Source: a virus. From it: 53,339 bases of DNA. Below the pieces are notes generated by a model. That model was not told the DNA's origin, did not search any database, and saw only the letters and a program-made list of their open reading frames with translations. Below, piece after piece: positions 16,164 through 27,126 of the stretch (positions are counted from its first letter, which is position 1; each line of letters starts with the position of its first letter). The stretch lies in IMG/VR virus record IMGVR_UViG_3300022921_000024, positions 1 to 53,339 of that record; one strand, written 5' to 3'. Both the position numbers and the translations under genes were made by a program.

Positions 16164-17566
16164 TGGCTGAGCTAGGAGCATCACCAGTAGCTGATTACAG
16201 CAAAATAGGCCAACAGGGATTCCAAATTTCTCAGCAGGCATCAATGCGCGCTGAAAAACAGCAGAACGAACTCAAGGCAGCTTATGCGGCTACAGAGCAG
16301 CAACGCTCCGCGGCAACTCAGGCTATGCTTATGCTTCCACCAGAGGCTGCTGAAGTTATGTCTCAACAGCTAGAAAAGGTTATGACTGAGCGCTCAAAGG
16401 CAATTATGGGGGGCTCATCTATTGCAACTGGTCAATCTGGTCAGGAATTTCAAGAGCTCGCTATGACCGCGGCAAAGATTGGGCAGGTAAATAAGGACCT
16501 AGTTGACAAGTATCAGCGAATTCGTCAAAGTGAAGAGTATTCTAAAAATAAATTAGCATACGACACCTGGTACAATAGCGCTTCAGAAACCATTGCCGTA
16601 GCGGCAGAGTCTGGGCTAGAAGGAGCCTCTCAACTTGATTTTTTCCAGCCACCTGTTTTGCAGCCAGACGCTGATATTGTACAGAAAAACATCCCATTAT
16701 ATCAAAGGGATTTCAACCCTAATATGTATCAGGTAGTAAAGCAAACTGGTTTGACGGTTACTACTACGTTTGATGAGGCAAGGGCAACGGAAAACGCTAG
16801 GCAGTTTACTGCCGACCAGTATAACGCTGGCCCCGGAAACAGAACCTTCAATGATTTAAACTATCAAACTTCTTTGCGTCTTAATCCAGACTTGGCCAAC
16901 GACCCAGAGGCATTAATGGAGATAGGAAATCAGATGACTGCCCCGGGTGGTTTCGAAGACCAATTGTCAGAAATGGGGGTAAAGACCGCCGCTGAGATTG
17001 ATGCTTTGTCCATCACCGCTTCCGAGAAGCGTCAGCTAAAGGCTACGCTTAAGTGGGTTAGCGAACGAGACAATGTTCAGGAGGACCACGTTTTTCAGTT
17101 AGTTGAATCTGTTCGTTTCAATGACCAACGACGCACAAGTCAGGGCAGCCAAGGTGGACCAAATATTGGAGATTTCCCTCGCTCAAAAGGAGAGGCCAAT
17201 CAAATCAACCTTTCAACTAACACACTCACCTCTGCTGGATATAAGAGCGACCAAAAGTTTGGATTCGCTGGAAACAAGAATGGCACCGCTAAGAAGTTTG
17301 GTTCTGGTGCCCAATCTAAGGCGTTTGACGGCATTATCTACGACGGTACGGGGTACAAGGCAATTACGTATGTTCCCAAGCAATCTTGGATTAATCAAAT
17401 CATTGCTGGAACTGCACAGCCTGGAGATATCGCTAACGATATGTTCGACCCAACCAAGTACGAGCAGACGATTACTGGATTGAGCGTTATTCAGGGGGCG
17501 ATTCCTTCTGAAGACTTAATTCTTATGAAGAAAATCGCAGAAGATGAGTATCTAGACGCCATCTAA
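16163..17566 (+). CDS. Internal virion protein, mid-size, 467 aa
   Basis: The N-terminal 170 residues are Ala/Gln-rich helix (QISQQASMRAEKQQNELKAA). The rest is mixed alpha/beta with no enzyme motif. Its place between a small Gly/Ala membrane-active protein and a 3109-aa protein repeats the small-medium-giant order of ejection proteins in T7-like phages. It is likely packaged in the head and released on infection. No sequence family is recognised, so the call is contextual. Confidence 0.6.
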   Translation: MAELGASPVADYSKIGQQGFQISQQASMRAEKQQNELKAAYAATEQQRSAATQAMLMLPPEAAEVMSQQLEKVMTERSKAIMGGSSIATGQSGQEFQELAMTAAKIGQVNKDLVDKYQRIRQSEEYSKNKLAYDTWYNSASETIAVAAESGLEGASQLDFFQPPVLQPDADIVQKNIPLYQRDFNPNMYQVVKQTGLTVTTTFDEARATENARQFTADQYNAGPGNRTFNDLNYQTSLRLNPDLANDPEALMEIGNQMTAPGGFEDQLSEMGVKTAAEIDALSITASEKRQLKATLKWVSERDNVQEDHVFQLVESVRFNDQRRTSQGSQGGPNIGDFPRSKGEANQINLSTNTLTSAGYKSDQKFGFAGNKNGTAKKFGSGAQSKAFDGIIYDGTGYKAITYVPKQSWINQIIAGTAQPGDIANDMFDPTKYEQTITGLSVIQGAIPSEDLILMKKIAEDEYLDAI

Positions 17567-17592
17567 TCGTTACATAATATAACATTTTTTCG

Positions 17593-17600
17593 TATATTTG
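17593..17600 (+). promoter_or_regulatory. Promoter -7 box TATATTTG for the giant gene
   Basis: An exact TAnnTTTG match. The predicted transcription start (about 17604) lies after the ATG at 17598 and before the ATG at 17628, which decides the start of the giant gene. Confidence 0.7.
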
Positions 17601-17627
17601 TTGTGCTCAAACTTCAAGCACGACATT

Positions 17628-20600
17628 ATGGAACCCGAAGAAATTAAAGGAAAAGTAGAAAGATTTCAGGCCGCTGGAGTCGATAAAGAAACCATCACGG
17701 GATGGTTCAAGTCAAAAAACATCGGCGGATGGGAATCTTACTATGACCCAAACTACGGACAGTCGGGAAAAGCAAACGCCGCGTCCGCTGGGTCTGGGGC
17801 GAGCGCGGCTACTACGGGTTCCACGTCGAATAATGGAGGCGGCTCTTTCTTGAGCGCCTATAAGCCACAACAAACACAAATCACTGACCCAACAGAGGGT
17901 GGCCTGTATACCGAAGAGGAAGTGCGGGCAAAGCGCGCGGACAAATTCCAATCTGGAAGCCGCTTGCAGACTATGGAGGCTGCCGGTGACCTTGCTTACA
18001 ACTTAAACACTTTACAGACCACGCTTGGTGATATGCAAGCTATGTTTGAGCGCGGTGCCCAAGCACGCGCCGAAGGTAAGTCTTTTGAAGATGCGTTCCC
18101 GAACTTGACGACGGACTACGTATCTGGCCTAACTGAAGAGCAAAAGGCCCAGAACGCCCTTTCGTCTTCCGCTACATTTAGACAGGAGAAGCCTTTTCAG
18201 GACTATATGCTTGGCTCTTATCAGGCTTTAGAGAGCCTTAATGTAAAGGTGAGTGCGCTTGTTGATGAAAAAGAACAAGACCAAGGCTTTAAAGAAAATA
18301 TGGCGCGGGCTGGCTTCGACGGAAGTATGTCGCTTCAGCAGGCCCTTAATCAATATACACCAAGCATTGTTTCATATACGAATGAAGCAAATTCCGCATT
18401 TGCTGGGGCGGGTGCTAATGAAATTGTTACAGTGGATGAGAATGGCGTAAGCATCAATGAAGATGCCTACAACAACCTTGCTGTAACTATGGATGCATTC
18501 CAGAAGGAACAAGACGAAAGACTTGCTCAAGAGCGCAAAACGCTCGAGGGACACGGTGACTTATGGCAGTTCGGTTATGATATGATGACTGGAGTGAAGA
18601 ACATAAGTATGGACCTGGAGGGTATGTATACTGAGATTGTTGGAACTGATTCCGAAATGGAGAGTTTACAATATGAGCAGTATCTACAGGGTTTCCGCCG
18701 AACGGCTTCTTTGCAATTAGACGGACTTTCCAATGAAGAGATTGAGAAAGGTGTTGTTGAAAATATTTTGGAGGGAAACTTCGACGCTGGATTTTCTATC
18801 CTTACAACCGATTTGGCTCAGACTATGCCGCAACTTGCGGCTCAGGCTGCCATTACATATGGTACTGGCGGCTTTGGAAGCCTTGCCCTACGTGGCGCTG
18901 CAGGGACTGCTGCTCGATTTGGTATGACCGGAACGGCTCGCAGCCTAGCGACGTCTACATTCGCCCGCAATATGTCCTACTGGGCAGGCGCTGGCTTTAT
19001 GGGGTCTACCACCGCTGGAAATACACTCATTAGCACTTACGGGACGATGGAGGACAGTCAGCGTTACCAGATGGCTGTAGGAAACGCCGTTGTCGAAACG
19101 TTGTCTGAGCGACTGTTCGTTGGAGACATTAAGGCTGTGCTTGGCACTGAACTAAAAGGCCTTACTCGACGTGAGATTCGTCAAAGAGTTTTCGGAACTG
19201 GTCTTTTTTCTAGCGAGATGCGTGCCCTATCCGCAGACTTAGCAAAAAAAAGTGGAAAGCAATTCCTAAAAAACGCTGGAGAAGAGGGACTTGAGGAATT
19301 TGTTGCTGGATTGGGTTCTGCTTGGATTGAAGGTTTTGTTACCGGAAAGCCAATGCAAATCAATTACGCTGAACTTGCTGACCAGTTCTTGATTGGCGCT
19401 GCCGCTGGTGGTGCAGCTGGCTCGGTCGGAGCTGCTAAGAGAGGAAACTTTTTAAAGGCTTCTTTTGCCTCTGTTGGCGTTCTAAGTAGCAACTACGTAA
19501 ACATTCGCGCAGAGCGCGTAGCAGCGGAAGAGGCTGTTCGTAACGCTCGTGACGAAGCAGAAGCAAGTCGTCTTCAGGGTCGTGCACAAGCCTTAGCTGC
19601 TGTCGAAGCGCAGACTCGCGGCGAAGAGATTGCCATCTTAGAAAATATGACAGACGAGCAGTTGGGTACTGCTACTACTTTATACCACCGAATTCGTAAC
19701 GCCGCCTTCGTTGCAAACAACGAGAAGGCTACCGAAGAGGAGAAGCAGGCTGCTATCCTAGATGGCAAAAAGGCTAATGCTGAACTAAAGGCCCTAAAAG
19801 AGCAGACCGCTCCCGCTGGACTAGTTGCAGAGAGAGAGCGTGAAGCAGTTGCTAACTTTGACTTCGGGACTGAAGGAACTATTGAGGTTTCCGATAAGAC
19901 GGACGCGCAAGGAAGTTCGTTTGTTGCAGAATTGTCTAAAATTGCCACCGCACTTGGAGGAAACAAGGTATTGCTGCACAAAGATTATGATGCCGCTGCG
20001 GCATCCGCGGGAAAGAATAAGGAAGACCTACTCGGCAGCCGCGGTTTCTACAAGGCTGATGACGGAAGTATTCACATCGTTCTACCGGCAGCGCAGAGCA
20101 ATACTGCATTCCACGAGGCTTATCACGCAATTGCCCGCAACGTAGACCCCAAATACTTAAAGAACTGGTTGGCGGCATCTATGCCTGCCCTAATGGAGTT
20201 GCCCACCGAACTGCAAAACAAGTATGCCGCATACTTCGAGAAGTATGGTAATGACAAGTCTGAGCAGGGTAAGCGTCTACTCGCTGAGGAGATTTGGGCT
20301 GAGATGCGAGCAGACATTGCCACAGGCAAGATTACTGTGGAGAATAGTGGTTCTGCCTTGTCTCACGGAATTGCTGGCGCTATGAACGCCGCCCTACGTG
20401 GACTTGGTCTTAAAATCAACAAATATCAGTCCTTCAAGGACTTTTCCGACTTTATGGATGCAACTACTGAGAGCCTAAAGAAAGGTACTCAGGTTGGTCG
20501 CTTCCAGGAAGAGCGATTTGACGCTCCTACTACAAATAGAGATGTTCTGTCTCAAATGGAGAAAAGCGGTGTCGATGGCTCTATCGACCCACAAACGTTC

Positions 20601-23600
20601 TTATTCACTATTAACTCACAGAACGCACAACAGGCGACTCAGGAGCCAAACAAGCCAGCAGACCCTGCTGTTGTTACTGAAACCGCTTCCACGGCCGTTC
20701 GCCAAGCCGCCAAGGGATTATCTGAGGGTTCATCTATCAACCTAACCAACGAGGGCCCAGCAAACCCCGTTGATGGATATATGGTTGGAGACGGACGGAA
20801 TGAGATTCAAATCTCAAAGTCCGAGATTACAGAGATGACTCCACAGCAGTTGTCTGAAAAGATTTCTTCTATAGTAGAACAATATCAGGGGGATGGGTTT
20901 GCGGAAATGGAAGGTAAGCCTCACCTAGGGGTCTTTGTAGAGGGCGATATGGTTACTATCGACCGCTCACATCAGGTCGCCTCCGTTGAGCGCGGTATGG
21001 ATATCGCTATCACTAATTCAGAGCGCTCCATCTACGACGTCGCTAATGATAAAGTTATTGAAACTCAAGATGTTAAGTCTGACAACTTGATGTTCCAGAT
21101 TGACCCAGCGGCAATTCCCGCTGGCGAGACTATCAAACTAAAGAAGGGTAAGTACGGCTCTTCGGTTATGCGTGCAGGAATTCCTATGAAGAACTTCCAG
21201 CAGGTTGTTGCCGACTTCCGAGCTCAGTACGGAAAGGACCCTGTTATCGCCCTTTGGATGGGAGACCAGTCTGGATACGGAGTGTATACGCTTACTGATG
21301 GAAGCACTACGAACCTTGAGGGCGGCTTAGGCCACCTTATCAACAAGGATAATATGGCTAAGGGTGTTGCGTGGGCCACCAACAAGTCTGATGGCGGAGT
21401 TCAGGGAGTTCTCCAGAACGCTGACATTGTTGCAGAAGTTTCTGGACACCCCGTCAAGTCTTCGCGTTTCTACAAAAAAACTACCGAGGTTATGGCGCGT
21501 GAGTTTGCTATTGCCTGGAAGAAAAGTGCTGGAAAAACTATTAAGCACGGAAAGTATGAAGTTGTTGTACCAAAGATGCCTAAAGGCTCTAATGAGGTAG
21601 ACGCAATCAAGTCATATATGACGTTAGTCATCGAAGCCTACCGTAACGACGGTAAGGCTGCGCCGGCTCAATTTGAAAACATTTTAACCCAAGGGAAGAA
21701 GGTTGGAACTGTTCAGTATATCAACCTTTCTGAGATTGAGAATCTTGAGGACTTAGTAAACAACGAGCGACGAACCTCTCTTATTGCAAACGTCCTTGGC
21801 TCATTCGAGGCTACTAAATCAACCCAAGAGGCACTTGCTGCATTGGGGATGCCTACCGAGGAGCAGATTACTGACCAACTACGTGATGGGTACTTGCTTG
21901 AAAATGAATTCCAAGAGGGAGACATCTACGGATACTATATGCCAAAGCGTGAAAATGGCAGGGTTGTGACTCAGCCGGGAAATCACAGCACATATCAGAC
22001 CGACATAATGGGAGAGATGGTTGCTGTAGCCTCTGAGCGTCAGAACGTATTTGATATGGTCCCAGCCTTCTACCATTTGCGTGAGTTGAAAACAACTGGC
22101 CGCGCCCGAATTAAGGCTGCTCAAGAGCAGGGGCTTACTGACGCGGGAGGAAAGATTACGAAGGACGGTAAAATTGTCCGCCGCATCGAACTTACCATAG
22201 TTGAGCCTGATGTAAATGTAGATGAACTTTCAGACAAGGAGGCAGAATCAATTGTTAAGCGCATCGCTAGAGCTGCTAAGGCTAAATTTGAAAGTGGCGA
22301 GTTAACGCGAGACCAATACGAATTCTTCTACAGCGGAAAGTCTGGACGCGTAAGCACTGATGTTGCTGCCGACTTGCAGCGTATGCGAGTTATGAACTCT
22401 CAAGCGACTATTGTCCAAGCCAACGCTATGTTGGCCACGATGGCCGCTGGTATGACCTGGGAGCAGAAGGTAGATGCAATGAATAAACAAGTTGCTAGGT
22501 TCAAGGATGCTGGATACAAAGCCGCCGACATCTCCACCTTCCTAGATGAGTTCTATGGAGACCTCCGCGACGAGATGGGCGACGTAGGTAAGGCCGGGTA
22601 CCCTCAGTATGGTCACTCACAAACAGGCGAAGGCCTGTTGTTCCAGTCTGGTCTCTATATTGACATCGCCAATATGTTGGCTGGTGGTAAAACCGAGGCT
22701 CAGGTGCGCGCTCAACTTATTGCTGACGGATTCTCCGTGAATGATGCAAAACTCCTTGTTGCTAAAGCTAAGGGCTACAAGATTGGTATGAATGCTGGCC
22801 GCCGCGCTGGACACAAGTCCGCAATGGAGATTCATACTGAGCGTATGAAGGCACAGCGAGAAAAAGAAAAAGACAGTACCAAGGCTTTCCGAAACGAAGC
22901 CAAGGGACGTCTGTTGAATATGAACCAAATCAACGATGAGCTAGTAAATGCTCTTGTTGAGATGGTGGAGAAGTATGGTAATGTAAAACTCACTTCCGCA
23001 CAATTAAAGTCCATCCTTCGTGGAATCTCTGCAACGCAGAAGAAAATCTACAAGAAGGGTATGGCTGACGATGGTAAGTTCGCTCTAACGGTTGTCGCTC
23101 TAGTTGACCGCCTCGCAAACATCATCGAGAAGCAGCATACGGCTAAGCAAATTGCTGAACAGAACGACCTATTGCGTAAGGTGCGAGCCAAGCAAAAGGC
23201 ATTGAAGAATCAGTTGGCTAAGTTGCCTAAGACTTCTCGCTCTCCTTTGATTTCCTACTTTGATGAAGTTAATGAGTTAACTAGCGTTGAGGCGGGGCAC
23301 TTATCAATGGCTTCTTTGAAGGCTCTTGATGGAGGCTTGGATGCACTTAAGGAAACCACTAAGCAGGTAAGTGCAACGACTAATAAGTCTGGACAAGTTG
23401 TTATACGCAATCCATACGTTTTAATCAATGGAAAGCAGATTGACTTCCGCCGTGCAAAGGTTTACTTTAACGAGTTGGTTGCACCACTTACCATTGAGGC
23501 TAACGCCTACGAGCAGGCCCTAATCGCGGCAGACATTCAGAATTATATGGATGCTACTGGTGCTGATTTTGCATCTGCATCAGCCGCTATTATGCAGGCT

Positions 23601-26600
23601 AAGGCTGAAAAGAATATGAAGCAATACGAGAAGGCTCTTAAGCAAATTGCAGACGACCTCGGATTGGATATAACAAACGTACAAGAATTAGAGCTGGCCC
23701 TTGAGGCGATGGCTGAGGAGAAAAACGAACAGCAGGACGCACGCCGTCGTGAGGTTATCAGTCAGGTTATTACGCCAACTGCTGTTATCTGGAGAAACTG
23801 GCTGGCCGCCGAACCAGACTTTGCAGACATCTTTGGGTTGGGTGCTCCAACTTCATCCACTAAGGTCTCTACGTCTCCTTGGATGTTCCTGGGATGGCAG
23901 GGTGGACTGAGTGCAGACGACCTTGCTCAACACATTGAGGCCCGTATGGACCGCTTGTCCTTTGGTCAGCTGCGCCGCGTTGAGTTTGCTATGTTTGACT
24001 ACATTGTAAACGGACGAGCCCTCGGAACAAGGGCTCTTGGAGCAGAGGTGATGGCTAGAAATGAGGGTCGCGACGAAATGGCCGCATTGAATATGACTGC
24101 CAGCGACACCCGTGAAAAAAAGGGCGGAGCAATTCGCAACTGGATTTTCTCAAACCTAGAGACTACCCCTACGTTCTTTCGCCGTATCTTCTTGCTCAAC
24201 AGCGAGACACAGGTTGCTAAGTATATGAACGCCCTTGGATTCTCTTCGCTGCGCTCTAACGCCGCCAAGGCTGACGTTCGACACGCTACGGTTATGGGGT
24301 CTATCAACGAAATGCTACAAGGCTATAAGTTGAACAACGCCTACAGTGAGACCGCACTGCAAATCTACGCTATGGTTATGCAGAAGCCTGCGGGAATGGC
24401 TCCCGCCGAGTGGGCTTTGGCATTGCGTAAGCAGTTTGAAATGGCTGCAGAAAAGGACAACCGATACAACGCAAAGGTAATGGAGCAGAAGAAGAAAGCA
24501 ATTAATGACTTCTTCTTTGGGCCAACTGGCGCGCTACAGCTTGAGCAAATTCAGGCTAAACTTGAGGCTGTTGATAATCTTACTGCCGCCTGGTCCTTTA
24601 TTGGAAACTCATTCCAAGTGCGTGAGCACCTGCTGGCTGACTACGCTGAGGCCTTCTTGGGGCAGCGTTTTGTGTCGGAAGAAAACTACATCCCATTCTC
24701 ATTCCGCCGCGGTGGAGACATTGAGACCTTGCAAAACCAAGTCGACAACGCCAAGACCATCCGCACAATGTTAGACTCTTACAGTCAATCAAAGATGGGC
24801 AAGAGAGCAAGTGCTACATTTGAGCGTAATCCGGACGCCATTAAGACGTCGGGCCGTTACATCGACCTCAACTTCTTCGGAACCATTGACCGCACTCACA
24901 AGGAGAACGAGGTCAAGATTGCAACTTCCGTTGATGTGTCATATATTTCTGAAATGACTTCTGAGAGAAATGATGCATTCACAAAGAGCGTCCCTTCAGA
25001 GGCAGTTCGTTCTGATATACGTCAGAAAGTATACGACCACTTAATTGACCAACGTAAGACGTTTGGTGACGAGGCCCTTAGCCCAACTGCAAAGAAGTGG
25101 ATTACTCAAGGTCGAAGTGCTATGGTTCTTTACTACTTCGGTGCCGTTGTTGACCAGATTGCAAAGCAGTCCGCGCCTATGTGGAATACGCTTGCAGAGA
25201 CTAAGAACTTTGATTCCAAGATGGAATTCCTAGGCTCTTTGGTTGGTCAGTTTAACTCAGAGATTCGAGGAGTCCTTTCTGGAGATATGGACGCCAAACA
25301 GCAGTTGTCAAATAGTTTTGACATTGGAAACCGTAACGTTCGTGACGCTGTTATATCATTTACTGGCGACCGTCCGGCTACTGGAGATAAGACTAGTTTT
25401 GAGAAAGGCGTAGACCTTTCTACAAAGTCACTTGTTGTGACCGATAAGATTGTAGCGGGTGCGTCTTGGTTTGCATACTATAAGGATTGGCATTACCAGA
25501 ATGGAATGAAGCCATCTGAGTGGTCTTGGCAAGAAGCCGCAAAGAGCCCAAACTCTGAGGCCGCTGAATACGCATCTTTGATGGTATCTAAAGACCAGAA
25601 CATTTCTACCGGTCGTGACGCATCTAAGTTCAACCGCTCTACTGGAGGTATTAGTATCGGTTTGGTTAAGTCATTTATGATTCCTTTCGTTGACTTCTTG
25701 ATGAACAAGAAGATGAATATGATGATTGACGCTCAAAAGTTAGCCTTCGGTAGCGCAAAAATTAAAGGAGACGCTATTCGTTCTACTGCCGGAACAGTTG
25801 CGGAGATTGCACATTTCCAGACTATGGCCTGGATGGTATTATCTCCCCTATATGCCGGGTTGGGTGCTATGGTTGCGTCAATCTTTGGAGTTGATGACGA
25901 TGAAGATGACTCTTGGTTCTCTGAGAAGTTCAACCTAGATATGTGGAAGCGCGGTATGATTACTGACCTAAACCCATACGTTATGCCATTCAAACTGATG
26001 GAAGACGGATGGATTGGTATGTGGAATATGGCTAACTACTACACGAGCGACGAGCGCGAGGCATTGGTCGCACAGACTGGAGACGAGCGCAAGGCTTATG
26101 ACATATGGCTCAAGGTTCAGGGAATCCCGTCATTTGGAGGAGTTCGCGATGATGCAGACGCTATGCAGAAGGTTCTTTCGTATACTGGCCCGGCCGGTAG
26201 TATCGTGAGCAATTACACTTACGGTATGAGCAACATAGCGACACTTCAGGAGGATGTTCCATACTACGTTACGTCTAGCGGAACAAAGAAGTTCCTCACC
26301 GAGGACGAGGCTAACAGAATGACCGCAATTGAGGCATTTAAGGTAACGTACCTTACTTTTGGCTTTGCTACCGGATTAATGTTTAAGGAAGTTAACTCAG
26401 CAGTTAAGTCTGCAGAGCGAGGCGTGACAAAGCGAGCGGTTACGAATGAGGACGTCGGCTTGGACCGAGTTATGGCAGAGCGACTGATGAACAAACTAGA
26501 AGGTCAGGAGTTGACTATGGATTTATTCTACGAGGCTATTGTTGAGGAGATTAAAATTAATCCACTTGGCGCAGAGGCTTTTGGTTCAGCGCGAATCAAG

Positions 26601-26957
26601 GGTATGGAGAAGTTCTTTGCGGAGAACATCCTAAAGTCAAATGCAAACTTAGGTCCGGCACTAAAGTCTCATATCGCCACTATTCGCGATGTAGACCGTC
26701 GCTTCAAAGGAAATGTTGAAGTTGCATTTGCCCTTCATCAGGTTCGAGAAACATTGGGTCAGAAAGAGGGTGAGGACTTCGCTATGGCAGCGTTGCTGTA
26801 CTATGGCGCTCACGGAAAGTCTGAGATTCAAAACGCTATCCAACAGCAGATACTGTTCTATGGCGTAAACAATAGCATTCTTGGAGAGATTGCCCCTGAG
26901 TCAGAAGAGGCTCAGTATGATGACAATCACAACTACATAGACCCGAGTTTAAAGTAG
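17628..26957 (+). CDS. Giant internal virion / polyvalent protein with zincin motif, 3109 aa
   Basis: The protein starts MEPEEIKGKVERFQAAGVDK; an in-frame ATG at 17598 is rejected because the promoter box overlaps it. Visible parts include an Ala/Gly-rich hydrophobic region near residues 400-480 and another near 590. A zincin-type metallopeptidase motif HEAYH (H829, E830, H833) is followed by a downstream acidic helix EEIWAEMRAD (E892 a possible third ligand). Long helical Lys/Ala/Gln segments follow. A C-terminal region with several hydrophobic helices (WFAYYKDWHYQNG, IGLVKSFMIPFVDFLMNKK, TMAWMVLSPLYAGLGAMV) resembles large polyvalent-protein-associated domains. Giant proteins of this design are injected with the DNA in podoviruses. 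The protease could act on host or virion proteins on entry. I see no RNA-polymerase DxDxD signature and no obvious transglycosylase. Confidence 0.75.
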   Translation: MEPEEIKGKVERFQAAGVDKETITGWFKSKNIGGWESYYDPNYGQSGKANAASAGSGASAATTGSTSNNGGGSFLSAYKPQQTQITDPTEGGLYTEEEVRAKRADKFQSGSRLQTMEAAGDLAYNLNTLQTTLGDMQAMFERGAQARAEGKSFEDAFPNLTTDYVSGLTEEQKAQNALSSSATFRQEKPFQDYMLGSYQALESLNVKVSALVDEKEQDQGFKENMARAGFDGSMSLQQALNQYTPSIVSYTNEANSAFAGAGANEIVTVDENGVSINEDAYNNLAVTMDAFQKEQDERLAQERKTLEGHGDLWQFGYDMMTGVKNISMDLEGMYTEIVGTDSEMESLQYEQYLQGFRRTASLQLDGLSNEEIEKGVVENILEGNFDAGFSILTTDLAQTMPQLAAQAAITYGTGGFGSLALRGAAGTAARFGMTGTARSLATSTFARNMSYWAGAGFMGSTTAGNTLISTYGTMEDSQRYQMAVGNAVVETLSERLFVGDIKAVLGTELKGLTRREIRQRVFGTGLFSSEMRALSADLAKKSGKQFLKNAGEEGLEEFVAGLGSAWIEGFVTGKPMQINYAELADQFLIGAAAGGAAGSVGAAKRGNFLKASFASVGVLSSNYVNIRAERVAAEEAVRNARDEAEASRLQGRAQALAAVEAQTRGEEIAILENMTDEQLGTATTLYHRIRNAAFVANNEKATEEEKQAAILDGKKANAELKALKEQTAPAGLVAEREREAVANFDFGTEGTIEVSDKTDAQGSSFVAELSKIATALGGNKVLLHKDYDAAAASAGKNKEDLLGSRGFYKADDGSIHIVLPAAQSNTAFHEAYHAIARNVDPKYLKNWLAASMPALMELPTELQNKYAAYFEKYGNDKSEQGKRLLAEEIWAEMRADIATGKITVENSGSALSHGIAGAMNAALRGLGLKINKYQSFKDFSDFMDATTESLKKGTQVGRFQEERFDAPTTNRDVLSQMEKSGVDGSIDPQTFLFTINSQNAQQATQEPNKPADPAVVTETASTAVRQAAKGLSEGSSINLTNEGPANPVDGYMVGDGRNEIQISKSEITEMTPQQLSEKISSIVEQYQGDGFAEMEGKPHLGVFVEGDMVTIDRSHQVASVERGMDIAITNSERSIYDVANDKVIETQDVKSDNLMFQIDPAAIPAGETIKLKKGKYGSSVMRAGIPMKNFQQVVADFRAQYGKDPVIALWMGDQSGYGVYTLTDGSTTNLEGGLGHLINKDNMAKGVAWATNKSDGGVQGVLQNADIVAEVSGHPVKSSRFYKKTTEVMAREFAIAWKKSAGKTIKHGKYEVVVPKMPKGSNEVDAIKSYMTLVIEAYRNDGKAAPAQFENILTQGKKVGTVQYINLSEIENLEDLVNNERRTSLIANVLGSFEATKSTQEALAALGMPTEEQITDQLRDGYLLENEFQEGDIYGYYMPKRENGRVVTQPGNHSTYQTDIMGEMVAVASERQNVFDMVPAFYHLRELKTTGRARIKAAQEQGLTDAGGKITKDGKIVRRIELTIVEPDVNVDELSDKEAESIVKRIARAAKAKFESGELTRDQYEFFYSGKSGRVSTDVAADLQRMRVMNSQATIVQANAMLATMAAGMTWEQKVDAMNKQVARFKDAGYKAADISTFLDEFYGDLRDEMGDVGKAGYPQYGHSQTGEGLLFQSGLYIDIANMLAGGKTEAQVRAQLIADGFSVNDAKLLVAKAKGYKIGMNAGRRAGHKSAMEIHTERMKAQREKEKDSTKAFRNEAKGRLLNMNQINDELVNALVEMVEKYGNVKLTSAQLKSILRGISATQKKIYKKGMADDGKFALTVVALVDRLANIIEKQHTAKQIAEQNDLLRKVRAKQKALKNQLAKLPKTSRSPLISYFDEVNELTSVEAGHLSMASLKALDGGLDALKETTKQVSATTNKSGQVVIRNPYVLINGKQIDFRRAKVYFNELVAPLTIEANAYEQALIAADIQNYMDATGADFASASAAIMQAKAEKNMKQYEKALKQIADDLGLDITNVQELELALEAMAEEKNEQQDARRREVISQVITPTAVIWRNWLAAEPDFADIFGLGAPTSSTKVSTSPWMFLGWQGGLSADDLAQHIEARMDRLSFGQLRRVEFAMFDYIVNGRALGTRALGAEVMARNEGRDEMAALNMTASDTREKKGGAIRNWIFSNLETTPTFFRRIFLLNSETQVAKYMNALGFSSLRSNAAKADVRHATVMGSINEMLQGYKLNNAYSETALQIYAMVMQKPAGMAPAEWALALRKQFEMAAEKDNRYNAKVMEQKKKAINDFFFGPTGALQLEQIQAKLEAVDNLTAAWSFIGNSFQVREHLLADYAEAFLGQRFVSEENYIPFSFRRGGDIETLQNQVDNAKTIRTMLDSYSQSKMGKRASATFERNPDAIKTSGRYIDLNFFGTIDRTHKENEVKIATSVDVSYISEMTSERNDAFTKSVPSEAVRSDIRQKVYDHLIDQRKTFGDEALSPTAKKWITQGRSAMVLYYFGAVVDQIAKQSAPMWNTLAETKNFDSKMEFLGSLVGQFNSEIRGVLSGDMDAKQQLSNSFDIGNRNVRDAVISFTGDRPATGDKTSFEKGVDLSTKSLVVTDKIVAGASWFAYYKDWHYQNGMKPSEWSWQEAAKSPNSEAAEYASLMVSKDQNISTGRDASKFNRSTGGISIGLVKSFMIPFVDFLMNKKMNMMIDAQKLAFGSAKIKGDAIRSTAGTVAEIAHFQTMAWMVLSPLYAGLGAMVASIFGVDDDEDDSWFSEKFNLDMWKRGMITDLNPYVMPFKLMEDGWIGMWNMANYYTSDEREALVAQTGDERKAYDIWLKVQGIPSFGGVRDDADAMQKVLSYTGPAGSIVSNYTYGMSNIATLQEDVPYYVTSSGTKKFLTEDEANRMTAIEAFKVTYLTFGFATGLMFKEVNSAVKSAERGVTKRAVTNEDVGLDRVMAERLMNKLEGQELTMDLFYEAIVEEIKINPLGAEAFGSARIKGMEKFFAENILKSNANLGPALKSHIATIRDVDRRFKGNVEVAFALHQVRETLGQKEGEDFAMAALLYYGAHGKSEIQNAIQQQILFYGVNNSILGEIAPESEEAQYDDNHNYIDPSLK

Positions 26958-27000
26958 TGGTTTGACCATTTTTAATTATTAAAACACATAAACATCCTTA

Positions 27001-27126
27001 ATGAATTACACAAAGGAATTCATATATTGTGAAAAGTACCCAAAGTTAAAATCAGAATGCGATTGTTCGGATTGTCACCCTGAAAGAATGATGCAAAAAA
27101 GAAAGCAAAGACGAGCCAAACAATGA
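27001..27126 (+). CDS. Small Cys-rich protein, 41 aa
   Basis: Reads MNYTKEFIYCEKYPKLKSEC, then DCSDCHPERM and a basic tail KRKQRRAKQ. The cysteines C10, C20, C22 and C25 with H26 could hold one zinc ion. The basic tail suggests nucleic-acid contact. The start follows an A-rich leader, and the stop overlaps the next gene (ATGA). No family is recognised. Confidence 0.5.
   Translation: MNYTKEFIYCEKYPKLKSECDCSDCHPERMMQKRKQRRAKQ

Noticed and set aside
17598-17627. ATG at 17598 as start of the giant gene
   Set aside because: It overlaps the TATATTTG box and precedes the expected transcription start; the ATG at 17628 has a leader of normal length.
17628-26957. Virion-packaged RNA polymerase in the giant protein
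   Set aside because: No DxDxD-type catalytic loop was found in the reading frame; only acidic runs such as VDDDEDD that lack the polymerase context.
26958-26973. Weak hairpin TGGT/ACCA followed by TTTTT after the giant gene
   Set aside because: Only a 4-bp stem; too weak to call as a terminator.
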